DNA of 64,000 bases, taken from Bretschneidera sinensis. Its lineage: Eukaryota > Streptophyta > Magnoliopsida > Brassicales > Akaniaceae. Within the stretch, counting starts at the first letter, position 1. The number at the start of each line of letters is the position of its first letter. Under the pieces are notes generated by a model. That model had not been told where the DNA came from and did not search any database. It saw only the letters and a program-made list of their open reading frames with translations. Where the stretch lies: the NCBI GenBank assembly GCA_023935145.1, contig CM043700.1:103778400-103842399 (forward strand), in the 5' to 3' direction. Below, piece by piece: positions 9,702 through 20,889 of the stretch. Position numbers and translations under genes: made by a program.

Positions 9702-10731
9702 TTAATTAAGACTTTTGTGCTTTAAATAATCAAATTTCAAACTGCAGAAAACAACCAAGAGCAACACCCACTTCTGCACACACAGATTCCCAAAAAAAAT
9801 GTTTCAGTGGAAACTTCAATCCAAATTATGCAATGTCTTCAATCAATTGAGTCTTGAATAACCCAGCATAATAGAGTGCATATTTAACCCATTAACACCG
9901 AAAATTTATTCAGCTATAGTACCCTTTTCTTCCAACGCACAGCCATGTGAAAATTTTCAGCATAAACTTATGAAAATGCAACTTATCCATTCATACCTTC
10001 CTCAATTTTTCATCAAATCACCATGTATTATAAGCTACCCATAAACAACTCAAGTGATTTCACTTAAAAATCTGAAGTTTGGGAGTCTCAAAGTGGAGAA
10101 ATCTTACTTGATTAGAAGATCTCAACAACACCCAAAATCACTTGAGATGAGTGATTCTCGGGAAGGATGGAAGCAATCCATGGTGGAAAATGTAAAAGAC
10201 CCTGGATTACGTATTTCAATAGAGAAGGGAAATGTAATTTTGGTGTTTTGGAGAGAGAGAGCAGCTGGAAATCTAATTTTGGAATGCCCTAATAGTGGAA
10301 GTAGTGTTTATTTAAACACTGGTGTGCGACTTGGCACTACAGCTCCCACTTTTCAGCACTGCAGCGCTGAATTTCTGGGCAGGGCAACGTGTGAGTGCAG
10401 GAACAGCGTGTGGGTGCAGGTCCTGGCGCTGCAGTGCCAAAATTGTGAGGCTGCAGCGCTGAATCGCTGACCTGGTTAGTGTGTAAAGGGAGGACCTGGT
10501 GCTGTAGCGCCAGAAATGTGAAGCTGCAGCGCTGGAGCTCTGTCCTGACTCCAAGTAAGCCTGAAAATAAACCAAGAATACACACTGTAAGGCCATAAAA
10601 ATTGAAGTAACATATAAATTAAACAAAACAAAAAATTGAAACACACAAAATAACTTCAAAAGGCAAGAGAAATAAAAAGTAAGAACCAAAATGGTAGTTC
10701 TAATTTATAGTCTTTAGCTTGACTTTCGGAT
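9702..10731 (-). other. Spacer between pol and ORF3 of element B
   Basis: About 1 kb without a supported gene on either strand. It contains the palindrome array 10322-10550 and otherwise AT-rich sequence. By position it would be the leader of an ORF3 transcript. A plus-strand open frame at 10054-10470 is antisense, has no recognisable domain and runs through the palindromes, so I do not call it. Confidence 0.6.
10322..10550. repeat. GCGCTGCAGCGC palindrome array between pol and ORF3 (element B)
   Basis: Six boxes such as CACTGCAGCGCTG, GGCGCTGCAGTGCC, GCTGCAGCGCTG and GTGCTGTAGCGCC, spaced about 20-50 bp. They are the same type as in this element's LTRs, but here they lie internally, directly upstream of ORF3 in transcription direction. 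Because the array precedes ORF3 just as the LTR array precedes the promoter, it may mark a second, internal promoter region (inference). Confidence 0.8.
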
Positions 10732-12182
10732 TTATGGCTCTTGGAGAATGGTTGTGGACGATTGAGGGTCAAAAGTCCCCATAATGTAGTGCTTCAATCT
10801 GTGCCCGTTAACCTTTAATGTCTCTTTGTTTTTCTCGTGTTGAACCTCAACGGCACCAAAAGGTGATACACTTATCACAGTGTATGGTCCAGTCCACTGA
10901 GATTTCAGTTTTTCCGTAAATAGACGAAGGCAGCTATTGTACAGAAGAACTTGTTGCCCTGGAACAAATTCTTTCCTCGAGATGTGTTGATCATGCCATT
11001 TTTTTGTTTTTTCCTTGTACAGCTTTGCATTCTCATATGCTCCTAGTCGAAGTTCTTCCAATTCATCAACCTGCAACAAACGCATTTGTCCTGCGAGGGT
11101 TATATCAAAATTCAAGAATTTGGTGGCCCAGTATGCTTTATGCTCGAGTTCGACAGGAAGGTGGCAGGCTTTACCAAAAACCAGCCTATATGGTGACATT
11201 CCTATTAGTGTTTTGAAATCCGTTCTATATGCCCACAAGGCATCATCTAATTTCAGTGCCCAATCTTTCCTAGAAGTATTCATGATTTTTTCTAAAATTC
11301 GTTTCACTTCCCAATTTGAAACTTCTACCTGACCGCTTGTTTGTGCATGGTATGAAGTGCCGAGTGTTGTGAGTTTTATTTTACTCGCAAGCGCACAATT
11401 CATTTGCAATATAGTGTTGTGCAAGTGCGAGTGCGAATCCACAGGGAATTGCGTTGTGAAAATATATTTTTAATCTAAACTAACTTTATCTTAACTTAGT
11501 TCCGAATTGTGAATGATATTGCAAAAGAAATATAAACTAAACTAAGTTGATTTAAAAACTAATAATTAAAACACTAAGGTTTCTGAATCCACCCCACCGA
11601 AGTTAAGCATATATGTTCTAAAAATATAGCCTATCAAAACATTCCATGAATCCAACTATAAGACAAAAAACAAAGAATATCCCAACTAAACCAAAAGCAT
11701 CCAATGTATCCGCTCTTAACAAATCACAAAGGAAATCCAATTTAATCGAAAAGCATTCAATGTATCCATCAGATGAAACACAAGGAATATCCAACAGACA
11801 ATTTAAACTCAATCAATTATAAGATTAACTCAAATAATTGACAGAACATTTATACTAAAAATTATCAAATTTGTACAAGCAAATCTGAACTACTACACCA
11901 AACAACGGCGGGGCTTCATCTTCAACCTTAGCTGAAGATTCTAGCCACTCATAATTATGAAACTACAATTCATAATAAAAGTGCTAAACATTAAACTAAA
12001 ACAACTAAATAAAAAGAAATAAATAAATAACTTTACATGGGAGAAATTCCACTCGCTAACAGGCGGCGCTTCCCCTTGTGGTAGCAATGCCTTCGGGATC
12101 CACTAGAACGCTAGCGGACATCCACCAGTAAACACCAAAGTGGCTCAGGAATTGTACATTAAAGATGAAGTGAAGAAGGGCT

Positions 12183-12232
12183 TATATAGGGAAATATCAC
12201 AAGTGCAATATGGTTCCAATCCGATGTGGGAT
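12183..12232 (-). promoter_or_regulatory. snRNA-type promoter: USE plus TATA, 33-bp spacing (solo LTR)
   Basis: On the minus strand ATCCCACATCG (12232-12222) is followed after 33 bases by TATATA (12188-12183). The intervening 33 bases are largely different from those in the other family-A LTRs, yet the spacing is identical. Confidence 0.72.
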
Positions 12233-12258
12233 ACTGCAGATTCCAGTTTTTTCTCTTT

Positions 12259-12662
12259 GACCTTTGTCTACTAAAACTACCCTAACTTTCTCTAGAAAAG
12301 TCATTTTATTGATCCATAAAATTCCCCAAAAAATAGACATCGGGATCTTGCCAAGCATATATGGCTCATCTTGTGGTTCTTCCTGAATCAATATAGTTAA
12401 ATCCTCAAAAATGGCTAATCTGTCACGCTGAAATCATGCACAGCCTGACCTTTGTCTACTAAAACTACCATAACTTTCTCTAGAAAAATCATTTTATTGA
12501 TCCATAAAACTCCTCAGAAAATAGATATCCGGATCTTTCCAAGCATATATGGCTCATCTTCTATTTCTTCCTAAATCAATACAATTTAATCCTAAAAAAT
12601 GGCTGATCTGCACGAGCAATTCTGGCAATTTAGTGAAACTTCTTTCCAAGCTTGTAAACCTG
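12259..12662 (-). repeat. Tandemly duplicated U3 module, also found in the 21255 solo LTR
   Basis: Two diverged copies with period 188 bp start at 12259 and 12447 with GACCTTTGTCTACTAAAACT and share TAACTTTCTCTAGAAAA and AAGCATATATGGCTCATCTT. A third relative, including the trailing GGCAATTTAGTGAAACT part, lies in the C/D-family solo LTR at 22259-22475. The module is thus shared between LTR families whose ends are unrelated. Confidence 0.85.
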
Positions 12663-15032
12663 TAAAACAACGAAAACAACTCAAAGTAACAAATTCTTAA
12701 GCTAACAAATGTAAATTAAAGGGCCAAAATATGCAATATTTGGCACTCATCACCGAGTTTGTGAGTTACTCCATATTTTCTTAACAAGGTTCTAAATTGA
12801 TGATTGTTAAAGTGTTTACCTCGATCACTAATTATTGTCCTAGGGGTTCCAAACCGGGTAAAGATGTTTTTCTTGAGGAATTGAAGAACTACTTTGGCAT
12901 CATTAGTGCGGGTTGTTATGGCTTTTACCCATTTAGAGACATAATCTACAGCAATTAGAATATACTGGTTTGACAAAGATGCAGGATAGGGTCCCATGAA
13001 ATCAATACCCCAAACATCAAATATTTCGCAAACAAGAATCTTGTTTAAAGGCATTTCATTTCGTTTAGAGATGTTACCAATTCATTGACACCTATCACAT
13101 GACGCGATGTAAGCCTGGGCATCCTTAAATAGAGTCGGGCAATAGAAACCTGATTGCAATACCTTTGCTGCTGTTCGGTTTGCACCGAAATGTCCCCAAG
13201 CTTCTCTGTCATGGTAATGATACAGAATATTGTTAAACTCATGCTCCGGCACACATCTGCGAATTATCTGGTATGCACACAATTTGTATAGATGCAGATC
13301 CTCCCAAAAATAATGCTTCACGTCGGATAGGAATTTCTTTCTTTGTTGATAAGTGAAGTGCCTTGGGATCCAGTTTCCTACAAGGTAATTGGCGAAATCA
13401 GCAAACCATGGTGTCTCAAACACTAATAAAACAGAATCAAACGAAGAAATAAAAAATATTTTTTCATCCGAAAATTCTTCGTTGATGCTGATATTAGTCT
13501 CTTCCGATTTTTCGAGCCTTGATAAGTGGTCTACCACTTGATTGTCAGTCCCCTTCTTATCTTCGATTTCTAAACCAAATTCTTGAAGCAGGAGAATCCA
13601 CCTCAACAGTCTTGGTTTTTTTGTCCTTTTTCGCTAAAAGATACTTTAAAGCTGCATGGTCAATATAAACAGTAACTTTTGATCCAATAAGATAGGATCG
13701 AAACTTATCAAATGCAAATACAATAGCTAAAAGTTCTTTCTCGGTGGTAATGTAGTTCAGTTGGGGTCCGGTAAGAGTGCGGCTCACATAATAAATTGTC
13801 CTGAAGACCTTATCTATTCTTTGACCAAGCACTGCTCCAACTGCGGTGTCACTGGTATCACACATTAATTCAAATGGGAGGCTCCAATCTAGTGCGACTA
13901 CAATAGGGGCGGTCACCAATTTATCCTTTAAAGTAGTAAATGCTTGTAAACAATCATCAGAGAAGTTAAACTTCACATCTTTTACAAGAAGATTAGAAAG
14001 AGGTTTAGAGATTTTTGAAAAATCCTTAATGAATCTCCTGTAAAATCCTGCATGCCCTAGGAAACTTCTGGTGGCTTTGACTGAAGTGGGAGGTGGGAAT
14101 TTTTCGATCACATCCACCTTAGCTTTGTCAACTTCAATGCCCCTCGATGATATTTTGTGCCCTAACACTATCCCTTCCTGGACCATGAAATGACATTTCT
14201 CCCAATTTAGTACTAGGTTCGTCTCTTCACATCGCTACAAAATTAAAGAGAGATTATGAAGGCAATCATCAAAGGTTAGACCAAATAGTGTAAAATCATC
14301 CATGAAGATCTCTAAAAAAATTTCAGTCATATCAGACAAAATTGCCAAAATGCAACGTTGAAAAGTTGCCGGTGCGTTACAAAGACCGAAGGGCATCCTT
14401 CTATGCACAAACGTGCCATAAAGACAAGTAAATGTCATCTTTTCTTGATCCTCGGGTGCTATGGGGATTTGATTATATCCCAAGTATCCATCAAGCAGAC
14501 AGTAGAACTTGTGACCTGCCAATCTTTCCAACATTTGATCAATAAAAGGTAAAGGAAAGTGATCTTTTCTTGTGGCATCATTTAATTTTCTATAGTCAAT
14601 ACAAACCCGCCAACCTGTCACAGTTCTGGTGGGTATTAATTCATTGTTATTATTTTTCACAACAGTGATCCCACCTTTCTTTAGTACTACTTGTACCGGG
14701 CAGGTCCAAGCACTATCAGAAATTGGATAAATAATACTTGCATCAAGTAGCTTGACTACTTCTTTCTTAACAACCTCCTGCATTGCTGGATTTAAGAGTC
14801 GCTGTGGCTGAACAGTAGGCTTGAAGTTCTCCTCCATGAGAATTTTGTGAGTGCAAATGGAAGGGCTAATTCCCTTGATATCCGCTATTGTCCATCCCGA
14901 AGCCTTTTTGTGCCTTCTCATGACTTCCAACAAGCGTTCTTCCATTTTACCTGTCAATGAAGATGATATTATAACTGGGAAAATATTTTTCTCTAGATAA
15001 ACATATGTCAAATGATCAGGTAAAGTTTTTAA

Positions 15033-15932
15033 TTAACGGGTTAATATTGGTTCTTCTGGCACTTCTTTTCCCATTTCAGCTTCCAAATTCCTTGCTTCTT
15101 CTTGGATGACAAGTTCTTCAATGGTGGTAGTTCCAGATTCTATGACGCATCTTTCCAAAGTTTCTTCATTTAATGTCTTCTCCTGAAACTCTTCAATGAG
15201 GTCATCAACAACATCAGCATGAAAACAAGAAAAAGTAGATACATCAAATGGATATTTCATGATTTTATACATATCAAAAACTACTTGTTGATCATTAACT
15301 CTCAAAATCAATTTCCCTTGTTGTACATCAATTAGGGCTCTCCCTGTAGCAAGGAATGGACATCCGAGTATAAGAGGTACCTCCAGATCCTCTTCCATGT
15401 CAAGAACAATGAAGTCTACAGGGAATATAAATTTATCAACTTTTACCAGTACATCTTCTATAATTCGTCGTGGTCTCTTAATAGATCGATCAGCTAATTG
15501 CAATGACACTGTTGTTGTTTTGACTTCTCCTAATCCAAGTTTTCTGAAAATTGAAAGAGGCATAAGATTAATACTGGCACCAAGGTCACATAAAGCTTTA
15601 TCAAAAAATGAATTTCCCAAAGTGCAAGGTATAGTAAAACTCCCTGGATCTTTCAATTTTGGAGGTAGCTTATTTTGCAGTATAGCGCTACACTCTTTAG
15701 TTAACATTATCGTTCCGTGTTCCTCAAGCTTTCGTTTATTAGACAAAATTTCCTTCAAAAATTTAGTGTAGCTAGGCATCTGTACTAATGCCTCTGCAAA
15801 TGGTATGTTAATATGCAACTTCTTGAAAATCTCTAAAAATTTTGAGAATTGTTTGTCTAATTTTTCTTTTTGGAATTTCTGAGGATAAGGAAGAGGTGGC
15901 ATATATTTAGTTGCAGAGTTAGAATCAATCAA
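15033..15932 (-). pseudogene. Element B protease region of Gag-Pol
   Basis: About 300 codons are open on the minus strand. The N-terminal part (LPYPQKFQKEKLDKQFSKFL, INIPFAEALVQMPSYTKFLK) is the conserved segment preceding Athila protease. The active site reads ALCDLGASINLMPLSIF, with leucine where classical retroviral proteases have Ser or Thr after the Asp. Next come LQLADRSIKRPR, FPVDFIVLDM and the second block VPLILGCPFLATGRALIDV. The glutamate-rich tail (EELVIQEEARNLEAEMGKEV) leads towards RT but ends in a TAA just before 15032. It would cleave the polyprotein during particle maturation. Confidence 0.88.
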
Positions 15933-16083
15933 ACCTTTACCAGTAGACTTCTTTGCTGAAACTCATTTTTCCTCTTGCTCAGTCTCTTCTTTCTCGGTAA
16001 CTTACTGAGTAATTTTCTTAGGCTGTGGCTCTTCCAATTGTGTGCTGTTCCTTAGTGTTAGGGCCTTGACTTCCTCCTTAGGA

Positions 16084-17358
16084 TTATTTTCTGTGTTGCT
16101 CAGGAGGGAACCTTGTGCACGTCCAGAAATTATGGTTGCTAGTTGACCGATCTGAACTTCCATATTTTTTTATGGATGCTTCTTGATTTTGGAATCTAGT
16201 TTCTGTTGTACTTAAGAATTTGGCCATCATATCCTCCAAGTTGGACTTTTTTCCTTGAGGAGGATATTCAGAATGAGGTTGCTTTGCATTGTTTTGATTC
16301 CACGAGAAGTTTGGATGATTCCTCCATCCCGGATTATATGTGTTACTGTATGGATTGTTCTGCTTGTGAAAATTTGAAACAAAATTAGCTTGTTTAGAAG
16401 ATGAATTATATGCAAACTGATTACCTACTTGGCAGTTACTGCTGTGATGGCCATTACCACCACACAATTCACATATTGTATGTGAGTTGGGATTAAGTCC
16501 ATCAATCTTCTTGTTGAGAGTCTCCAGTTATGCTGCTAGAGCTGTAACAGCATCTACATTGTGCAATCCTGAGGCTCTGTTAACAGGTAACCTTTTAATT
16601 GGCCATTGATAAGAGTTTGTGGCCATTTCTTCAAGTGATTCAATGGCTTCTTCTGGAGTTTTTCTCATGATAGTGCCACCTGTAGCTGCATCAATCATAT
16701 TTCGGGTTGTACTAGTTAAACCGTTATAAAAAATTTGTACCTGCTTCTAAGAGGGCAACTCGTGATGAGAACATCTTCTCAATAGGTCTTTAAAACGTTC
16801 CCATGCCTCATAGAGTGACTCCCGATCGACCTGCAAGAACGTAGTAATTTCATTACGTAACTTTGCAGTTTTTTCAGGAGGGAAGTATTTCCCTAAAAAC
16901 TTTTGTGCCAATTTTGCCCATGTTGTTATGGATCCGACAGGCAAAGAAGTCAACCAGCTTTTGGCTTTATCCCTCAATGAAAATGGGAAAAGCCTTAAGC
17001 GAATTGCATCCTCCGATACTCTGTTATGCTTGAATGTGTCACAAATTTCTAGAAAATTCGTCAAGTGAACATTTGGATCTTCTTGCGATAGGCCCCCAAA
17101 TTGTACTGAATGTTGAATCATCTGAATGATGGCGGGCTTAATTTCAAAATTGTTCGCTTGTAGAGGTGGTCATCGAATGCAAGATTCAACACCATCCATC
17201 TTTGGCATAGCATAATCCCACAGTGCACGTTGCACCTCTGCATTGCTTCCTTCTGCCATTGTATTAACTGTTACGGGTGCTGCTCTTCTCGAAGCGTGAA
17301 AAGTGCGCTCAATCTCTGGATTAAGTTCTGCAAGTATTCTCCCACTAGTACGTGTCAT
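16084..17358 (-). pseudogene. Element B gag (capsid and nucleocapsid)
   Basis: Begins MTRTSGRILAELNPEIERTF at 17358. The retrotransposon Gag core runs through QMIQHSVQFGGLSQEDPNVH, RLRLFPFSLRDKAKSWLTSL and KYFPPEKTAKLRNEI to the EAWERFKDLLRRCSHH motif. The zinc knuckle is CELCGGNGHHSSNC near 16440-16480, followed by NPYSNTYNPGWRNHPNFSW. Stops interrupt the frame near 17168, 16745 and 16528, each explainable as a C-to-T change of CGA, CAG or CAA. Gag forms the particle and binds the RNA. From 15933 to 16083 the frame is broken linker sequence. Confidence 0.85.
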
Positions 17359-17458
17359 GCACTAGTAATGAAAACCCTACAAAATAGACTTACAAACTAA
17401 ATTAATAAACTCTCAAATTAACTAATAGAATCACAATAAATGTAATATTTTATTTCAA

Positions 17459-17476
17459 TCCCCGGCAACGGCACCA
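17459..17476 (-). other. Primer-binding site for tRNA-Asp (element B)
   Basis: TCCCCGGCAACGGCACCA on the plus strand matches the tRNA-Asp 3' end except A for G four bases before the CCA end is complete. It lies 6 bp from the LTR at 17483. Confidence 0.9.
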
Positions 17477-17482
17477 AAAACT

Positions 17483-18924
17483 TGATGTGATGAAATTGGC
17501 ACTAGCAAGTGCACTAATCGTTCAAGTAAGAAAATGATGAGTGAATATTGTTCCCAATGAGGACTGAACAAGTACTACAGAAATTATGACTCAACTCTTA
17601 CTGTTATTTGAGCAAACGAATAATTGGCGGAGAAAAGTTTACTAACAATTAACTAAAGTGAAAAATAGAAGCAATAGTAAATAACGGAAGATTTGCAAAC
17701 TTTGGAATGAAAACTCTTATGAACTAACATGCTAAGGACTCGACTTCACCTAAACCATAATTGACAAGAGTTTTGAATGGACAAGTTTCGTTTACTATGT
17801 TTTTCAAGATGGTAGAATCCCCAATAAATTGGTTATCCTTATTCAGGTCTAACCACAATCTCAAGAATCATCAACTTCAAATATCCATATTCCAGGTCTA
17901 TTCTAGATTAATTCAACTTAAGAAGCACTAAGTTCAATGGAATTCCTTTCAGTTAAATCTCCCTATTCGGTTACGATTTAAACGGACCACATGAACTTCC
18001 TAGAATCCCTATTCGGTTACTCCTATTTCATTCATGGCATGTTTTTCCCTGGCTTTGCATAGATAACAATCCAACATAATATTTATTAATTCAACCATTC
18101 ATTAAAGCATAGCTTCTCTATTCGACACATCACTATGCCTCAAGAAGGAATCACAATAATAAACAGCATTAAGAACAATAAAACACACTCTTTGAAAAAC
18201 AAAGTAAATTCCAACTTGTCCAAATAGCACTTATGACATAGGTTTAGGATCCATCTATCCTTAACACAAAAATATCTACTCCATAATAATATTCAAACAA
18301 CCCATGTTCATATTATAAAACATCAACATAGCTAGATAAGAATAATACAAAACCGGAGAAGAATGATTTAAAAGCTTCTGCGTAGCCTCCTAGAGTGTCT
18401 CCAACTCTCCTTTTGCGTCTCCTCTTCTCCAAATTATGTTTTTTTTCCTTCTACAGCCGCTCTCCCCTTCTTGTTAAGCTAGGTTTCTATTTATAACATT
18501 CAAAATCCGTGGGCCGGCGCTGCAGCGCTAACATCCCAGCGTTGTAGCGCCTAGACGTATTTCTAACCCTATTATGGCGCTGCAGCTTCAACATCCCAGC
18601 GCTGCAGCGCCAACTTTTTATCCAAATCGTCTCTTTTTGTCAGCTACCAGCGCTACAGTGCCAACATCCTAGCACTACAGCCTTGAGTTTCTGTCTCCTT
18701 TACGCATTTTGGCCTTCCAGTGCTTTCCAGTGCTCTAGCAAGTGTCTGCACAGAAGATTTCTAAGACTTAGCATTGATCATTCAACTAAAATAACTTATT
18801 AGTAGAATGAGATAAAATAAAATCAAATTGCTAAAAACACATGCAACACAATTCTAATACTTAAGATCAACACCAAAAACATGCTTAAAAGCAGTATAAT
18901 AACATGATTTATTCAGAGTTATCA
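17483..18924 (-). repeat. 5' LTR of element B
   Basis: 1442 bp, starting TGATGTGATG beside the PBS and ending TTATCA, followed by TSD TAGGT (18925-18929). On the minus strand a TATA box (TTATAAATAG) lies near 18490. Just upstream of it is the palindrome array 18512-18690. Confidence 0.95.
18512..18690. repeat. Array of GGCGCTGCAGCGC-type palindromes (B 5' LTR U3)
   Basis: Six boxes: GGCGCTGCAGCGCT, CAGCGTTGTAGCGCC, GGCGCTGCAGC, CAGCGCTGCAGCGCC, CAGCGCTACAGTGCC and TAGCACTACAGCC. Several are joined by AACATCC spacers. The array is better preserved than in the 3' LTR and lies immediately upstream of the TATA box. Confidence 0.88.
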
Positions 18925-18929
18925 TAGGT

Positions 18930-19692
18930 CATCTAGGAAATCTATGGCTTGGTCAGGATCTTTTTGAAGAAAATCCCCATTGCACATTATTTCTTTGAAC
19001 TGCCTCTCCTTACTTAGAAGTCTATCATAGAAATAGCTAACTACTCGCCAATCTCATACCCATGGTGTGGACAAGAATTCAAAAGGTCCTTGAAACGTTC
19101 CCAAAACTTGATATAAGGTTTCGCTCTCCTTTTGTGCAAAGTTTGAGATTTGTCTCTTGAGGTTATTGGTCTTATGGGTTGGGAAGTTATTTTGGAAGAA
19201 AACACGTGTCATCTTATCCTAACTACCTATGGATCTAGGCCTTAATGAGTATAGCCAAACCTTGGCCTTTTCCTTAAGTGAAAAAGGGAAAAACCTAAGT
19301 TTGACAGTGTCTACCATATCAGCCCTACCTTGAAAGGTTGCTACTACTTCCTCAAATTCCTTATTATGGATACAGGGGTTTTCATTCTCAAACCCATGGA
19401 AGGTTGGTAGCAATTGGATCATGCCCGGCTTAAACTTAGGTTATTGAACATTAGGAGGGAACATGATACAGGATGGTGTGGCCGTTCGGTTAGGGTGCAA
19501 GTAGTCCTTAAGTGTCCTAGCAACATTTTCATTGTGATTTTCGGCCATGTTAACAAAATCCTTTAAATTCTCACTTGGGTGTGCACTATGGTTTGATCTA
19601 GGCGAGGTTTCACTAACGGACATGGAAGGAGAGGGTAACTCTATTTTAGGTCTTTTAATGAATCTACCTCGCGAATCTCTCGGTCTAAGCAT
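18930..19692 (-). pseudogene. Element C gag N-terminal part
   Basis: Starts MLRPRDSRGRFIKRPKIELP at 19692, nearly the same as element D gag at 28793. It continues with MIQLLPTFHGFENENPCIHN, RLRFFPFSLKEKAKVWLYSL-type core motifs and the SWLYSLRPRSIGS segment, then in a shifted frame to the end of the Gag core at 18930. It resumes beyond element B at 5678. Stops near 19440 and 19218 and a frame change break it. Confidence 0.8.
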
Positions 19693-19822
19693 ACACCAAA
19701 GGGGTTAGAGGGAAACAAATAAAATAGAAAAATAAAAATTAGAAAAAATCAAAACAAAGAGCAAAGAACGATATTACCATATTGTCTCAAAGTTGACAAT
19801 CTTCTTTGTACTTAAGCACGTC

Positions 19823-19840
19823 TCCCCGGCAACGGCACCA
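19823..19840 (-). other. Primer-binding site for tRNA-Asp (element C)
   Basis: TCCCCGGCAACGGCACCA, the same variant as in element B, 5 bp from the LTR start at 19846. Confidence 0.88.
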
Positions 19841-19845
19841 AAATT

Positions 19846-20857
19846 TGATTATGCTCAAACTAATACGCGGTTATTGTGTATTGTTGAGGTGTCGATTCCA
19901 CGAGGAAAAGCGAACTACAAGGAAAAGTGTAAACCTTAACATGAACGATAAAATTCAAATAATTAAATCTGGGTTTTGATAATGAAGTAATGGGAAAAAA
20001 TTGTTTAAATATAATGAAGAATATAATAAGGAAACAACAAGGTTCCGAGAATCCTCCCTAGGTTCGTTGCCTTATTCCAATCTTGATTCAGTTGTTTTTA
20101 TCTCGATTGCAAGTTTAACATCCCAAACAAGCAATCGGTGTATATTCAATCAAAGCACATGTAAAACTTAATGTAATTGCTATAAAGTAGTCTTTGATTT
20201 TGATTCAAGCACACATGACCTATCCTATAGATTTATCAAGAAACGACAATATATCTTAATGATAATATCGCAGTAATGGAAAAACTTAAAAGATAAGTTT
20301 ACCGGACTCAATCACATCCAAACAACTTGACATATGAAGAGCTTGACTAGACTTATATGGAGAAGAAGCATCCAATCAATGGATTAAGAAAATCTAAGAT
20401 AAGAAGAACATAAAGTGTAGCTGTCACATGAACCTAAATTCTTCTTGTTTAATCAAAGAATAACTCATAAATAATGTTTTAATAATAAATCCTTACAACT
20501 GAATCAAGAATGAAAATAAGGATAACTACACCTAGGGATTCATCCCTTTGTCTTGCTTGGAGATTAGTTGGCTATGGGGCTCATGCTTCAACACCGTAAT
20601 GTCGAGCTCTCTCTTCAGTTTCCAGCCTTAATGGATGCCCCTTTATCAAACCCTAAGTGATCTATTTATAATATAAAAGTTCAAGGGTATTTTTGGCTCA
20701 AAAATATCATTAAAAACCCTAATTAGGTCTGGTGCGAAAGCAGGGGTTCGTATGCGCGCCACGGCTCACACTAATCCAGGCCGCGACTTAACCTTGAAGT
20801 CTGCTTTATGGTGTTGCTGGAGGCCGCTACCAGCTGATCACTTAAAATGCTGTATCA
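19846..20857 (-). repeat. 5' LTR of element C (right end tentative)
   Basis: Starts TGATTATGC beside the PBS and shares its U5/R part with the solo LTR at 21255 and with the LTRs of D (the CGATTCCAC box, the CTCCCTAGGTTCGTTGCC stretch, and CACCTAGGGATTCATCCC near 20530). The U3 is different and has neither USE nor palindrome array. I place the right end at TGTATCA (20857), because the complement would start TGATACAG; no partner LTR or TSD is available to confirm it. Confidence 0.65.
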
Positions 20858-20889
20858 CCACTTCATCGTAAGCTTAGAATTTTACCAAT

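Larger units (their letters stand above)
11365..12752 (-). mobile_element. Solo LTR, family A, inside the integrase of element B
   Basis: A single LTR, TGTTGTGAG...ACTCATCA on the plus strand, flanked by the 5-bp duplication CCGAG (11360-11364 and 12753-12757). Neither PBS nor PPT is attached, so the internal part was lost by LTR-LTR recombination. Integrase coding sequence is continuous across the two flanks. It is longer than other family-A LTRs because the U3 carries a duplicated 188-bp module (12259-12662) in place of the GATCGATC palindrome array. It does keep the USE/TATA promoter. Confidence 0.95.
10732..15011 (-). pseudogene. Element B pol: RT, RNase H, integrase (split by a solo LTR)
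   Basis: RT runs from 15011 leftward, with [20 protein letters not shown], the catalytic FMDDFTLFG (DD at 14300-14295) and [15 protein letters not shown]. RNase H follows, with [34 protein letters not shown] and [11 protein letters not shown]. Integrase has a zinc-binding HH...CDRC region near 13090-13260, [18 protein letters not shown] and, beyond the inserted solo LTR at 11365-12752, TSGQVEVSN. These give the D,D,E triad. The C-terminal part ends in [17 protein letters not shown] and has no chromodomain. Breaks: a TAG near 14236, a one-base frameshift near 13605, a stop near 13081, and the LTR insertion. Pol copies the element RNA into DNA and integrates it. Confidence 0.88.
5684..18924 (-). 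mobile_element. Element B: complete Athila-like retrotransposon
   Basis: A structurally complete minus-strand element of 13.2 kb, including a nested 1.4-kb solo LTR. It has a 5' LTR 17483-18924, PBS 17459-17476, gag, protease, RT, RNase H, integrase, ORF3 (8628-9701), a long 3' UTR with a polypurine tract at 7117, and a 3' LTR 5684-7116. The LTRs start TGATG and end TTATCA and are flanked by TAGGT on both sides. The first 230 bp of the two LTRs differ at roughly 13 positions by eye, so the insertion is not recent. All coding parts carry stops or frameshifts. Confidence 0.95.
4019..20857 (-). mobile_element. Element C: Athila-like element split by element B
   Basis: The minus-strand order from right to left is LTR (19846-20857), PBS (19823-19840), gag N-terminus (18930-19692), then, after the 13.2-kb insertion of B, gag C-terminus and linker (4790-5678) and protease (4019-4545). 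The gag frame continues across the B insertion, and the target TAGGT is duplicated at 5679-5683 and 18925-18929. RT, RNase H, integrase and the 3' LTR are gone, lost at the breakpoint near 4018. Gag and protease are most like those of element D. The right LTR end at 20857 is tentative. Confidence 0.8.

Noticed and set aside
10054..10470. 138-codon plus-strand open frame upstream of ORF3 in element B
   Set aside because: It is antisense to the element, has no domain I recognise, overlaps the palindrome array and has no counterpart in element D.
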